NCBI GenBank assembly: GCA_027922465.2
Contig: BQMF02000769.1
Location: 59,688-123,687 of the forward strand
Direction of reading: 5' to 3'
From: Turritopsis dohrnii
Taxonomy: Eukaryota; Cnidaria; Hydrozoa; Anthoathecata; Oceaniidae
DNA length: 64,000 nucleotides
Part shown: positions 11,646 to 23,334 of the stretch, piece after piece
How positions within the stretch are numbered: position 1 is the stretch's first letter
Layout of the letters: the number at the start of each line of letters is the position of its first letter
The notes under the pieces: model-generated
Database searches by the model: none
What the model saw: only the letters and a program-made list of their open reading frames with translations
What the model was told of the DNA's origin: nothing
Program-made: the position numbers and the translations under genes

Positions 11646-11997
11646 ATTTACACGAGTTAGTAATTTTAAACATTATAATATCGTTTATGCCTGTTTTCCA
11701 CCAGTAAGATATTTCAAGAAATAACGTTTACAGAACGTTTAAGAACTTTAAGTAAAATTTCAAATTTAAAAGTATTCTTGTGCCAAGTACTTTTGCTGCT
11801 ACCGTTTTGCGCCATCTGGCTCTTGTTTTATGTTATGAAACAAGACACAGATTATAATAAACCGAATAATCTATTTTTTAAATAAGAGTGGCGGAGCCAG
11901 AAGATCTATTTTATGTTTTAAGAGTCTTCACTTGTCAAATATAATTGCAATTATTTTGTGAAATACAAACTTCAGATACTGTAACGGATATTTAGCT

Positions 11998-12350
11998 CGT
12001 GGTCATAAAACGCCCAACTGTCGACTTTAACCAAATGGTCTTGCAAAATTTCCTTGGCCTCTCAAACATAGTTGGGACGGGGTGGCCCAACTGTCAACGT
12101 TAACCGAATGGTCTTGCAAAAGGTGCTTGGCCTCTCAAACATAGTTCCAACTGTCAGCGTTTGCCCTCCAAGTGTCTTGTGATTAGTCTAAAGCATCTCC
12201 ATAGAAGCACTTCAATATTTGTTAATCTTCGCTGTTGACAGTTGGGACCGGCCGAACGAACGATACGGCCGATCTATCAACGGCGCGACCCGTTCGAAGA
12301 TCGGATGCCGAAGCGTTGGTAGTTGGGCCGGCGTTTAAAGATGGGGCAGA
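11998..12350 (+). repeat. Tandem ~75-bp repeat and GC-rich core of repeat R2
   Basis: Two near copies read 'cccaactgtc', then 'aaatggtcttgcaaaa' or 'gaatggtcttgcaaaa', then 'cttggcctctcaaacatagt'. They are followed by a GC-rich patch with 'gcgacccgttcgaagatcgg'. The patch resembles the one at 2385-2500. No coding potential was seen. Confidence 0.6.
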
Positions 12351-12352
12351 TC

Positions 12353-12715
12353 AGTGCGTAATTAAAAATTTAATGTTTTTTAAGTTTCTGTATAAATCTT
12401 TATAATCTTTTCATTAAATTTAGTTCAGGTAATGCATGTTTGTAAATTAGAAAGGTGGCAATGACATATTGTTACTCAAATTTAAGCATAAATTTCTGTT
12501 TTCAGTTATTATGTTGATTTTGTATGTATTTCTGGATACATTTTGCATAATCAAAATCTATGTTTTCCTCTTTTTGGTTGTTTATTAGGAATTCTGTTAG
12601 TAAGTTTGACTAGACATAATATTGAATTCATAATTTCATAACATTTACAGTAGATTGGATTACATGCGTACTCATTGTATTATCTTTAATATCATTATGT
12701 ACCAACAAAATAAAG
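12353..12715 (+). repeat. Dispersed repeat R2, second half
   Basis: Matches the reverse complement of 55430-55775, for example 'atttctgttttcagttatta' and 'cataatcaaaatctatgttt'. Together with the copy of the first half at 2030-2385 it shows the order first half, GC-rich core, second half; the copy at 55.4-56.1 kb lacks the core. The interval abuts the truncated LINE that follows. Confidence 0.65.
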
Positions 12716-12724
12716 AAAATTATG

Positions 12725-14335
12725 TCAGCTACGGATGATGTTGTTTATGTGTTCTTTCCATTCTAGGTGTTTATTGAAGGTGACACCAAGAATTTTTAGA
12801 CTTGTTGTTGATGTAAGTTCTTGGCCATCACATGTAATCATGTTTTTTGTGTTGAGATGGTGCAGACGTGATAGTTTTTTGGTGCTAAATACCATCGTTT
12901 TGGTTTTATTGTTATTGAAGACCAAGTTTGAAGCATTTGACCAACTTTTTAGATTCATGAGATCAGAGGTTAGTTCCGTAGCTTTATGGGTTAGGTTGGC
13001 TGGTTTGCAATGTCCGTAAAGGGTAGTGTCATCGGCATATTGAAGGGAATCGGACGTTTGAAGATATTTGGGCATGTCGATCACATAAAGATTAAATAGA
13101 GTAGGGCCAAGAATTGAGCCTTGTGGGATTCCAAAACGACTTGTTAGTAAGGTTGATGATTTATCATCGACTTGTACATAGTGTGGACGGTTGGTAAGGT
13201 ATTCTGTCATCCAATGTAGAAATGGTTTAGAGAAATTTAGCTGGTGTAGTTTAGAGAGAAGGGTTTTGTAATCAATCGTGTCGAAAGCTTTGGAATAATC
13301 AGCAAACACTGCGATTGTGACTTCTCCTCTATCCATTGCTTTTAGTATTTCGTCTCTTAGCATCATTAAACAGGTAATGGTCGATCTAGATTTCCGAAAG
13401 CCATGTTGTGTTGATTGGTATAGATTTTCAATATGGTCAACTAATTGGTGAAGAACGACTCTTTCGAAAACTTTAGATAGGACGGGAAGAATTGATATGG
13501 GGCGATAATCAGAAGCTTGGGAAGGTGATTCGACTTTTGGTATGGGACAGATTTTTGCAACTTTCCAGTCTTCAGGAAATGTATTGTGTTCAATGAAGCC
13601 ATTGATAATGTGGGTTAGTGGTGATATGATTTTGTTGCCTACGGGTTTAAGGAGGTTTATGGGGATGTTATCATATCCTGTGGAGCAGTCATTTCTGATC
13701 TTGTTGAAGGCTGTCCTAACTTCGTAGTAGGTTGTTTTCTTGAGACGAAAGTGTGCAACATCGCTGTTTTTCAGGGTATCGATGAATAAATGGAGATCTT
13801 CACTGGTTTTGGGTTTTGTATTTGTGAGTTTTGCTGCAACAGTATTGTAGTGCTTGTTTAGCTCTTCTACATTGTGATCTATTACTTTATTATTTGGTTT
13901 CAAGATGCGGTTGATGATAGTCCAAACATCTTTAGGTCTGCGCGTTGATAAGGCTTTTCTGTAGAAGGAATGCTTGGCTTCTTTAATTTTAGTTTTGAGA
14001 TGATTGCGAATATTTCGGAATAGTTGCCAATCTTCAATGCTTTGTGTTTGGTGAGCCTTTTTTCGAAGTGTATCTCGTTTGTGTTTTAGGTCGTTGATTT
14101 GAAGGTCATACATCCATGGGGCGGGTGGTCTGGTTATTTTGCAACGTGTAAGAGGAGCATGTTGATTGATGCACTGGAGAATGATATCATTCATAACCTG
14201 GAGTTTTTCATTTGGGTCATCAAAACCATATACGATGTTAAGTGGAAGTTGTTCGAAGTCATTACAGTATTTCTTTAGGTCAAAGTTTTTGAAGTTTCGA
14301 ATGTACTTGTATCTCGGTTGGTAACGATCTTTCTG
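12725..14335 (-). mobile_element. Truncated non-LTR retrotransposon, reverse transcriptase
   Basis: A long open frame on the minus strand encodes the linker after an endonuclease (HAPLTRCKI, PAPWMYDLQ) and most of a LINE reverse transcriptase. Visible motifs are DYRPISILPVLSKVFERVV, FADYSKAFDTIDY, GIPQGSILGPTLF and LQYADDTTLY, with the catalytic YADD intact. The endonuclease domain is missing, and the frame stops in the thumb region (LGVTFNKHLEW, then a stop after NNIIRS). The usual ATG at 14194 is internal, since the frame is open to about 14335. It is broken at both ends and cannot move by itself, but its RT frame is undamaged. Clade uncertain (CR1/Jockey-like). Confidence 0.88.
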
Positions 14336-15230
14336 CCCGTAAGGGCATCTTGTTTTTTTTTTTCTTTCTGATGTCCAAACCTAGAGGCTTTTTGTATATT
14401 TCGTGCATTTTTTTACATTCATTCATTACGTACATGCGGTTGCACGAGGTCTCTTCCACGAGAAATTTCCAGCGACTGGTTGTAATTGGATTGCAGTAAC
14501 AAAAAAGAAATCAAAAACTCTCTTCTCGAACTTCGGCATTTGAAACTTCTATCGTTCGGAAGGCTTTCCTTAGTGCTTATTTATACTCCATTTGCTTTCT
14601 TGGAGGCTTATATCCGGGGGCATCGGAATAAAAGTGAGCTATGTGTGAAGTTTGGCAGCAAGCCCCTAGCTGACCTTAGCGAAACCTATCTGATCCTAGA
14701 TAATCCTGGCTGACTAAGCAAAGCATTGAAGCAAACTCGAGAAATACCAAACTAGCTCTTGAAATACCAAATACATTACAATATACCATATTGTATATCA
14801 TATATAATATATATCGTATTATATTGTCAGTTTTACCTGACTACATACAGCAACATTACATTATTGTATACTCAGAACTTGAGTTTGTGTTGGTCACAAT
14901 TCAAACGAATGTCTTGGAAAACAACTGACCTAGATTTCAACATTTCAACATCTGAATTTGTCACCATACCTATCAGTTGTTGATTCAAGTCTCTATTGAA
15001 AACGATAACTAGCATGTAGCTTTAGCTAAAAATGCCCCCGCGCTAAAGCATTCCAATTTATACACACAGCAAGCTATACATTGCAAGCCTATACAACGGA
15101 AACAAAAACAAACAAAACTTTGCTACTTTTTATCTCTTAGGCCTATGTCACACTGATGCTAATATACCCTTCAAAAAGTGTAAATAAGGCTTAACAAGTA
15201 ATATCAGAAAGTATTTGCTACAAACAAAAG
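14336..15230. other. No gene seen
   Basis: AT-rich sequence with short unsupported ORFs. A run of 'atatat' words lies at 14780-14825. I see no terminal repeats, RNA gene or coding similarity here. Confidence 0.4.
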
Positions 15231-15234
15231 AAAT

Positions 15235-15981
15235 GTGTGAACTGAAACATGGATACGTATTTTATAATCAAAGTAAAATTTGTTAAAGAAATTATGTAAG
15301 AGCCAAAAGAAAAAAAACACTGTTTCAAAAAAAATATTAAAGCGAAAATTCCATTAGAAATCTGCGTTTCAAACTTTAGTTCAAAACAAAAAATAGCCAA
15401 CGTTTACATAAAATAGCAAGAAAAAGATATAAAAAGGTTTTATTGATCATGAGTGGAGGACAGTTAAAGAAGAAGAAAACAAGGATTTGTAAAATGGCTT
15501 TCTTGCATACACAGAAATCCAATTAAAATGGCAAGATCCACCAAAAATCAGTGAATAAAATTTACTGAACGAAAGATTTAGAGCTAAAACAACATATACA
15601 AACATAAAATGTATGCTTGGCAAAATTTCAGATTTCAAGCTGTGCTTCAAAATCTTTGTTGTTCACTTCACTAAAAAAACGCAAAAGTAATATAAAAAAT
15701 GTTTAATTAATTTTAGCATACGAACTTTTAAATAACATAATATATCATAATAATAAATTAGGAAAGAGATACAAAAAACATTCTGTCTCCCCTCCCACTT
15801 ACAGTACCATGCTTTGAAACGGGAAAAACGCAAAGTCAGCTAATAATTGTATTCCACCGTGTAACGTCAACACGAAAGTTGAAGGATGATGATGATGATG
15901 AACAAAATCGGAAACTGACATTCGCCTATCTCGTGATACTACTATGCCTCCTCGCTCGCTTACGCTCGCTGCGGGGGCAAT
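15235..15981. repeat. Dispersed repeat, copy B
   Basis: This is the second copy of the repeat at 1-757, same orientation. It ends in 'cgctgcgggggcaat' and at that point abuts, or interrupts, the Helitron protein frame that begins with TVKYGENVKAE. Its boundary therefore probably marks an insertion into the Helitron. Confidence 0.75.
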
Positions 15982-16810
15982 TACACTGTGAAATATGGAG
16001 AGAATGTTAAAGCAGAAATTGCTGAAGGCAGACATGACTTTTTGAAAATCTATTTTCCTGAATCCAATGGCATCCTTTTCTTTGTTAATCAAATGACGTT
16101 CACTATAACTTGGGATACAAAATCTTTCTATTTGTTTGATTCATACAGTCGAAATGAATTGGGCATTAGTGTTGAAGATGACACTGGCATTTTATTAAAG
16201 TTTTCTAGCCTCTCACAACTTCAAAAATACACCAGTACAGTACAATCACATGACCGTGGACATGTGTTTTGTCAAATACAGTATGTTTTGATAAAAATGG
16301 AAGAAGTATTTCCTACACTTTCTAAAGGTAGTCCAGCAAAGAAAAGAAAACGTAATCTATCAAAAACGCTTGAGCCTGATAACCATGAACAGATGTTAAA
16401 GCAAAAATACATTAAAACACAAGAAACTCCTAAACATGCAAATAAAGCCATGCGAGATAAATATTTGGAAAGTAAAGGCACACCGGAACATGCAGAAAAA
16501 TTGGACTCCTGAAAATTCAGAGAAATTGAAAGCAATGTGAGATAAATACATGGAGGTTAAAGAAACTTGTGAACATGCTGAGAAATTGAAAGCATTACAT
16601 CATAAATATAACGAAAGCAAAGGAACTCCTGAATATTTGGAAAGATTGCAAAGAAAAAGAGAAAGATATTCAATGATGAGTCTATCTCCATTGAAAGTTG
16701 CAAATCGTGTAAAAACATTTAAGGACATGATAATTCAAGGGCCGTATTACATATGTGTTGTTTGCAATCGTTGCTTGCATAAACTATCTGTTGTATTATT
16801 ATATATTTCC
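15982..16810 (+). mobile_element. Helitron-like fragment: peptidase-like domain and ESKGTPEH repeats
   Basis: The frame starting at 15985 encodes the end of a cysteine-peptidase-like domain (YLFDSYSRNELG, then GILLKFSSLSQLQKY) of the kind found at the N-terminus of many animal Helitron proteins. A basic linker (AKKRKRNL) follows. About five degenerate copies of a 19-20-residue unit (DKYLESKGTPEHAEKL) come next, one with a small deletion that causes the stop at 16510 and one with an in-frame TGA. After the repeats comes GPYYICVVCNRCLHKLSV, the start of the region ahead of the Helitron replication domain. Homology ends abruptly at about 16797. There is no HUH nuclease or helicase here. Confidence 0.75.
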
Positions 16811-18310
16811 CCGTAGGGCGAAATATATGTTAAAACCGGCATTTCCTTCTCCTTCTTCTTTTCGTTCACTTTTATAGCCGCAGTTCAGTATTAAACTCTG
16901 GCCTAGCTAAGGTAGATAAGATTAGAGGCTAGTCTTCAGTAAAGTAGTACGCCATCTTTTCAGTTCAGTCAGTGTCAGTGCGGATGGGTTGCAAGATAAA
17001 ATCATACTTTGAAAGGAGAACAACAAAATTCGATACTTTCGGTCACCGTGTGTTTGATATTAGTCTGAATTTTTATGCGCGCGCACTTTTACTGACTGAT
17101 GCAATTTTTACGCGCGAACCACGTGTTTATGTACACTTTTAGTTTTAGATTGCGAATCGGTGAAAATGGAGGTATTGGAGTAAAGCTAAGTTTCCACTGA
17201 AAGCCGTAAAAACTATTGCAAATTTTTTTTACGATGGACAAATTGTCGCGCAAACACCGTAAACACCTGTGTTATGTGTGTGTCCACTGAAAGGAATAAA
17301 TTTTTTTTAAAAATTTCTTTTCAATTCTAAACCATGGATAGTGAAGACAAACTGTTGTGTGTTCTCGGTGCTACTTTGCTTTTAAACAAAAAGAAAAAAG
17401 AAAAAGAAAACGCATGTATTGGATTCAGGAAATTTATCGTGAACGTACGACAGGGATATTTCCTTATCAGAGCAAGAGATGATTCTTCCTCCACAACAAA
17501 TTCAGTTGCTTTTTTCTACCCGTTCTTACTATAACTTGTTGCTTATCTTTATATTTTACAACACACAGTCACTTTGAAACAATAGACCTATTCAATTTTT
17601 CAGTTGCTTTTATAATCGACTTTTCTGTGATATCAAGATTTTTTGGCGATGGAATTAATTTTGCAATTGAAAACTTTTTCATTTCCTATCGCAAAAAATA
17701 TGCGACAGAAATTAGCAATAAACAGGTGTTTTTGATTCCAAAAGTGTGTCCACTAAAGCTTGGTCCCCACTACACGGCGATGAATCTTCGTCGCTTTCAT
17801 ATTTCGCGGCGATGGTTTTTAATGCCATTGGTGGGAATGAAAAGCGACAGGATTTTAAAATTTTATCGCTTTTTCTATCGCCTTATTTTCATTGTTTTTC
17901 AATCTCAAAGAAATACCGCCTATAAATTCAAGGGAGATTAATAATCATTTAAATGCAAAAGTATTGTTTTTAAGCACATGGTACCTGAAGCTCAACATTT
18001 TGGTTTTGTTTTGTTGGGCAATAAAAACATTCCGTAATACTTCAGAAGTAAGGATAACTGTAATAATAATCAAAAAGAAATCAACACAATCGGTCTTAAT
18101 TTGCTTTCATGTTTCACTTTCATATTTCGATTTTCTCTATCCGTCGTGTTCAGGAGTGTATAGTGCCAATCTATACCTGGTTACCTTGTACAACACAATC
18201 TGATGTGTGATACCATCATCAATTGAGATTATACGGTACCCTCAGATGACGTAATCTTTCTTCCTCCTTTCAAAGTATGATTAGATTTCGCTAAGCGAAA
18301 GATATTGATT
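16811..18310. mobile_element. Probable PIF/Harbinger-like remnant
   Basis: The ORF at 17334-17480 (MDSEDKLLCVLGATLL, then lysines and FRKFIVNVRQGYF) resembles the basic N-terminus of Harbinger transposases, but the DDE domain is absent. The sequence 'aatcatactttgaaaggag' at about 17005 recurs inverted at about 18258, and similar 'atttc...gaaat' words lie near 16807 and 18285. These may be the arms of one element; I could not fix its ends or a target duplication. The phrase 'gtccact(g/a)aa' recurs at 17280 and 17747. Confidence 0.4.
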
Positions 18311-19032
18311 TCGTCTTGGTATCTATCTATCTATCTATCTATGTTCGGCTAATTTTTTTGTTCCGTATTTCCCTACCAATCCCGATTCGGTTTCGTTTTA
18401 AGAGACAGTATATGAAACCCCGAAATCCCGCTATTTTTTGCACCAAGTTTTGAAAGAAGTGGAAGCTTGTGTTTGTACCTTGTGTTTGTTTTAACAGAGG
18501 CGGAGCTACGGAATTTTATTTGGAGGGGCGAACTTAGAAAATTTTGGACCTTTTTACGTAGTGGAAAAAATGTGGCCCACCATGGTTGGGCGACAAGAAA
18601 ACTTTTCATATTTTGAAGCTCTAAAAGCTCTGTTTGCGGCTATTTCTGCCAAGGAAATGCTATCAGTTATTTCCAAATAATACTCTTTTGTTTAATTTTT
18701 TATGCTAAAAAACAACAGTGGACCTTTATAATGAGTCAAAAAGTGGACCTTTTTTAATGGAATTTTTTCTTGGGGGGCGCTAGAAAATTTCTACTGATAA
18801 GAGCTGAAATGAAGAGATAACAATACTTTGTTTTCTTTTGACCGTTTTAAAAAGTGAAGGTTTAAGACTGGTGTTTTTATTTTTTTGCTTTTTGTTTGTT
18901 TTTTTGTCATTCGGCATCAAAGATTTTTTTACAAGATTGGCAAGGAATCTCAGAAATCCAGTTTTTGAGTTTTTGGCTTTTTTTTTGCCTTTTCGATGAC
19001 AAATGTATGATATACACATTGTGTGTGTGTGT

Positions 19033-19063
<31 letters not shown>

Positions 19064-19290
19064 GGGGGGGGGGGGTGGTTACTGGCATAGCTTTTTATTA
19101 CTTGTGATGTCAAGATCCAGATTCTAAATGGAGTTTTTTTCTTTCTCTCACTTAATATGTATATAAGTAGGGTAAGTGAAAGACAATCTGAGGTAATCGA
19201 GAAGCATTTACAATTCTGAAACTAGGGAGAGAAGCATCATATATATTGTGTAAAAACTGAAAATTAAACTGTATATATATAACTTTACAT
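18311..19290. other. No gene; microsatellites and a long G run
   Basis: A (TATC) repeat lies at 18320-18342. At 19019-19046 a TG repeat runs into a homopolymer of 29 G (19047-19075). The proline- and threonine-rich or glycine-rich ORFs over it are translations of the repeat. 'cagaggcggagctacgg' near 18495 resembles a hAT terminus, but no matching second end was found. Confidence 0.55.
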
Positions 19291-19291
19291 A

Positions 19292-19749
19292 CCGTAAATG
19301 ACCGTTTAAGCACCCAGGACTCAATTAATAGCCCCTGCCGATTAAGCGCCCAGGTTTAAACAAAAAATTTATAATAAACGCCCAGGTTCTGATTAAGGTC
19401 CAAAACTGAAGATGGGCGCCTATTCGGCAAAAACATAATAATATTGAGAAAAACATGGTTTTTAGTTGAACAATTTTATTTCAGCATAATGAAGGAAAGT
19501 TAATAACACGGGAATGAATTATTTTCATCTCAAAGTGAGAGTATTTATCAAGCTTTTTCTGAAGTTGCTTGAGTAGGACACAAGCAGTTCTTTTGTCAGT
19601 ATTCAGTGAAAAAATGAACTGTATTAATGATTTTAGAGATTTTTTATTAACCACTCAGGACTCAATTTAGCGCTCCTTTCGTATAAGTGCCCACCATAAA
19701 AGTTCAAAAAAATTATAAGCGCCCAGGGCCTTTAATCGGTCATTTACGG
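19292..19749. mobile_element. 458-bp MITE with TA duplication
   Basis: Inverted termini CCGTAAATGACCG and CGGTCATTTACGG are each flanked by TA. Just inside both ends, and again internally, occurs the word 'aagcgcccagg', giving repeated subterminal motifs. Non-coding. The TA duplication fits a Tc1/mariner/pogo relative. Confidence 0.8.
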
Positions 19750-19751
19750 TA

Positions 19752-21885
19752 TGCTGCTTGAGTTCTTTAGAAATTATATCATCATGTATCTATACAAAAG
19801 TATTGTTTGGTTATTGTAGGAAGTGTCATTTTGTGAGAGGGACATTTATAAAATAATGTTGTCAATTTATCTGTTTTATAATTTTTAAGTATATAGTCAT
19901 CAAGAGTAATCAATATCAATGTATGAGTTGGTATGAAGATATAAGCATGACAAATTTGAAACATTTAAAACAATGGAACCGTTGAACCAAAGACAGATGT
20001 GACCATACTCAATGTGCACTGTTCGGTACTTCGGTTATGGTTTCAAAGTGATACAATAGCAATTAATTATTTGAAGGAACATGCGATCCATTCAAGCCTG
20101 TTTTAAAGTTTTCTAGACATATCAATGTGCAACATAAACTGAGCCTTGGTCATTATTTCTGGGATAATTTATGAGAAAATTATTAGCAAAGTTTGAAAGA
20201 TACACGTTTTTTGTTGGTTCATAAAGAACCTTAATTTCCCCATTATTAGTATCAGCTGTATTTCCACTATATTACTTTCTCACTTTTTTATTTTGCACAG
20301 CTGGTTTTTTAATAATACTTACATATGTTTTAAATCATATATTTTATTTATGTGATTTTCCTGTCTATAGATATTTCCAACTATTATGTATAAAGAACTG
20401 GAAATTATTGTTGCATAAACCACTTTGTTTTATCCTCCTGTTACTCGTCTTTTCCACTTCATAACCGCGTCCTTTGATTGAAATAAAAAGTTCGAACCAT
20501 TACAGCAAAGTAAATGAAGCATTATAGGGTTGTCCTTTCTTGGAACTAATAATGATATAGTTATTTCATTAATTTTTCAAGAAAACTATCAGATGTTCCT
20601 GCCGTATAGTCTGCATGAACAAGTCATGTACATGTCGGTTTTCACGCATTCTCTGTAATCGCTGGCTGACGGATGATAACACGCACATGCATCCCTTACA
20701 TGTTGATGCGGTTTTTAAATGAACAATAACTTTCATTTATCTGTATGGCAACTACCCAGCCTCTGTCACTAACGCATACATGTATAATACGGAACGAAAT
20801 TATAGCGAACTGCCAAGACATCGTTTTTCTCCCTCGTTTCATTGGAGCAATGATTTTGTTACTTTCAAGACCTCTTTTTAAAAATATATCCGTACCCAAT
20901 ACATTTCGCGAAATCTTACTCAATCTCGTTGAGTCTTGTTTTATCTTGCAACCGTGCAGATGGGATTTTGAAGATGTTTTCTGCTAGCTTTAACGATTCA
21001 ATAGATGAAACGTTAAATGATGGAAATAAATCGTTTTATTTCTTAAATAGTTGCAAAGACTTTTGAATGAACGTGTAAAAAACAAAACAAAAAAAAAACA
21101 TTGTGTGTTTTTGTTTTTGTGTTGATATGTGTTATGATGATGATATTGGTAATTAAATGCTTGGAACAACAAACCATTGAAGCTGTGATTCCAGTGCAAA
21201 GGTGAAAATTCATTCTGACCAGGCTGAAGATTTATTTAGTATGATCCTGATATAATGTAGCCCAACTGAACTGAGAAAGCAAGCACGATGATATGTACAG
21301 CATAAAGAAGGAAACCCTTCTTTTCATGTGGAGAACAACCACTAGTTCAACCAGTTATGTTAATTCAAAAACAGCAAGTATATAAATATGTGATGTTGTA
21401 TATGCAATTTAAAGTTCAGAAAACCATTTATGTATAATATTTTAATACACAGAGGATTGGAGACACATAACTTGAAAGAATCTGGTCGAGTGTACTTGGA
21501 TAGCTGTTTAATCCAACAACAGAAAAATAGTTTACTATGAATGAAGTCTATGGTCATGTATACTGTTTTGATGCTGCATATCATATTTTATTTTTCAATA
21601 TGTAATAAATATATAATACTGACAATTTTTCTTACGAACAACAAACGTAAATCAAAACACAATCCAACATGACAGACAGTCTGTAAATTAAATCAAGTCA
21701 GAACATAAACTTGTGTTTTCAGCTATGTAGTGGTTTGGTTGTGGATGTGTATTTTCACTACGAAAATCTGTTGTTCTTTTCCATTTTGAATTTACGAAAG
21801 TCATTTTTATCACATAATAAACAATGAGTGTGAATGCATTTTTTGTATTTTTTGAAAAAAACTCTTTGGCCCTAATTTGAAATGC
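19752..21885. other. No gene seen
   Basis: About 2.1 kb of AT-rich sequence with only short ORFs lacking recognisable motifs. No splice-supported coding block, inverted repeat pair or RNA gene was found by eye. Confidence 0.4.
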
Positions 21886-22211
21886 TACATCAGGGGCGGA
21901 TCCAGGGTTAGGCAACTTAGGCAAATGCCTAACCCAAAATCAGTTAAATAATGTTTTTCACAAATTGAGAAAGGTATTGTATTACAATAATCAGAAAATA
22001 ATCGAAAATATCAAGAGATTCCCGCATCAATCCTCCGATATCCTTTCTTTTTCGCAAATAGGATTATTCTCCGGCGGCGAGGCGCGGCGCGCGCCATGAT
22101 GTTACAAATTAATGTTTTTTACAGCTTGAGTTTATAGGTATTGATTCTGCCCGGAAAACGACTTCTCATAGTTACATTGACAACACAGACTAGTGCCTAA
22201 CGCTCACCTTA

Positions 22212-22372
22212 GGCGAAGAAAATTTGCCTAAGGAGCCCCGGGTTTACACACTTTAATGAATGAACTGGAAGAAAATTTGCCTAAGGTACAACCATGGGTT
22301 AACACTTTATTGAATGAACCAGAAGAAAATTTGCCTAAGGTACAACCATGGGTTTACACACTTTATTGAATG
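22212..22372. repeat. Tandem ~57-bp repeat, three copies
   Basis: Each unit reads 'gaagaaaatttgcctaagg', then a spacer with 'gggttta' or 'gggtta' and 'cacttta(t)tgaatgaa'. The unit contains 'ttgcctaa', the same word found next to the element's terminal repeats, so the array may be an amplified subterminal motif. Confidence 0.8.
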
Positions 22373-23169
22373 AATGGTCACCAAATCTGCACAAAACGAC
22401 GTGGGAGACCTTCGAATTAGACCCAGTTCAACATGGATTCGCTAGAAAACATCGTTGCAGCTTTTGATAGCAATAATGAAGTATTAATTAGGAAATTTTG
22501 AATTCACTTAATACATCTGTTGAAAACAGACTTCAAAATCTAGGAAAAGCATTTTTTTCGAGTCATGTCTCTTCTTTTGCTTATGCGAAATGAAAACATT
22601 GTGGCTGCTTTAAAGCAAGTGTTTTATTTTATATGATTAGCATGGATTATTAGCACCATAATTCGTTGACCATAAGTATGACGACAGTTAATTATTAGCT
22701 CAGCTATAATAATAAGTTTGTTTGTGTCAACTGAACCGAAGCCTTTTCTTTATTGATTAATGATGTATATAAATATTTTTGGTATCTGTTTCTGTTAACC
22801 AAAAATACATCTGTAAAAATGTTATGGAGTTACGTTTGAATGACTGAGTTTATAATACACAAAGTCATTGTTATTTTTCTGAGTTGTTTTGCGTAGGCAG
22901 CTGCATGGTTTTTTTAGCACCAGTATCTCAACCTGGTAACTTATTTGTACAGTTCAGTATATAATTTTTCTTGGTTCGAGATGACTGTCTGGTTTTGAAT
23001 TAAAGAACTTTAAAAGGATCCTGTGTCCAAAATGATATGAACCAATATGATAGAGATCAAAAAGCCTCTTGTTAGTATTACTTACTCCCAGTTTCTGAGA
23101 TATGTATTTAATTTTTAAAATCTTACATTCACTTTATGCAATGCATATATATTTTTTTATGATATGTAA

Positions 23170-23334
23170 CAGTGGTGGATCTAGAGGTATGTCGAAATTT
23201 GTGTATGAGAGCATTAACATAATTTGTGAATTCAATTTATATTTCCAATGGGATTATTTGGACGCTTTTCCTTTATGGTTAGATTGCTAACACTCTCCTA
23301 CACAAATTTCGACATACCTCTAGATCCGCCACTG
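23170..23334. mobile_element. 165-bp foldback MITE nested in the 2.6-kb element
   Basis: It begins CAGTGGTGGATCTAGAGGTA and ends in the inverse, TAGATCCGCCACTG. The inverted arms run about 40 bases and include 'tgtcgaaatttgtgta'. Flanks are tgtaa and tataa, a 5-bp pair with one mismatch. The ends resemble those of the larger host element, so it is probably a relative. Confidence 0.75.

Noticed and set aside
18495..18790. A further hAT element
   Set aside because: A hAT-like left end is visible but no matching inverted right end or duplication was found.
18780..19113. Proline/threonine/histidine-rich and glycine-rich ORFs on both strands
   Set aside because: They are translations of the TG and G simple repeats and have no independent support.
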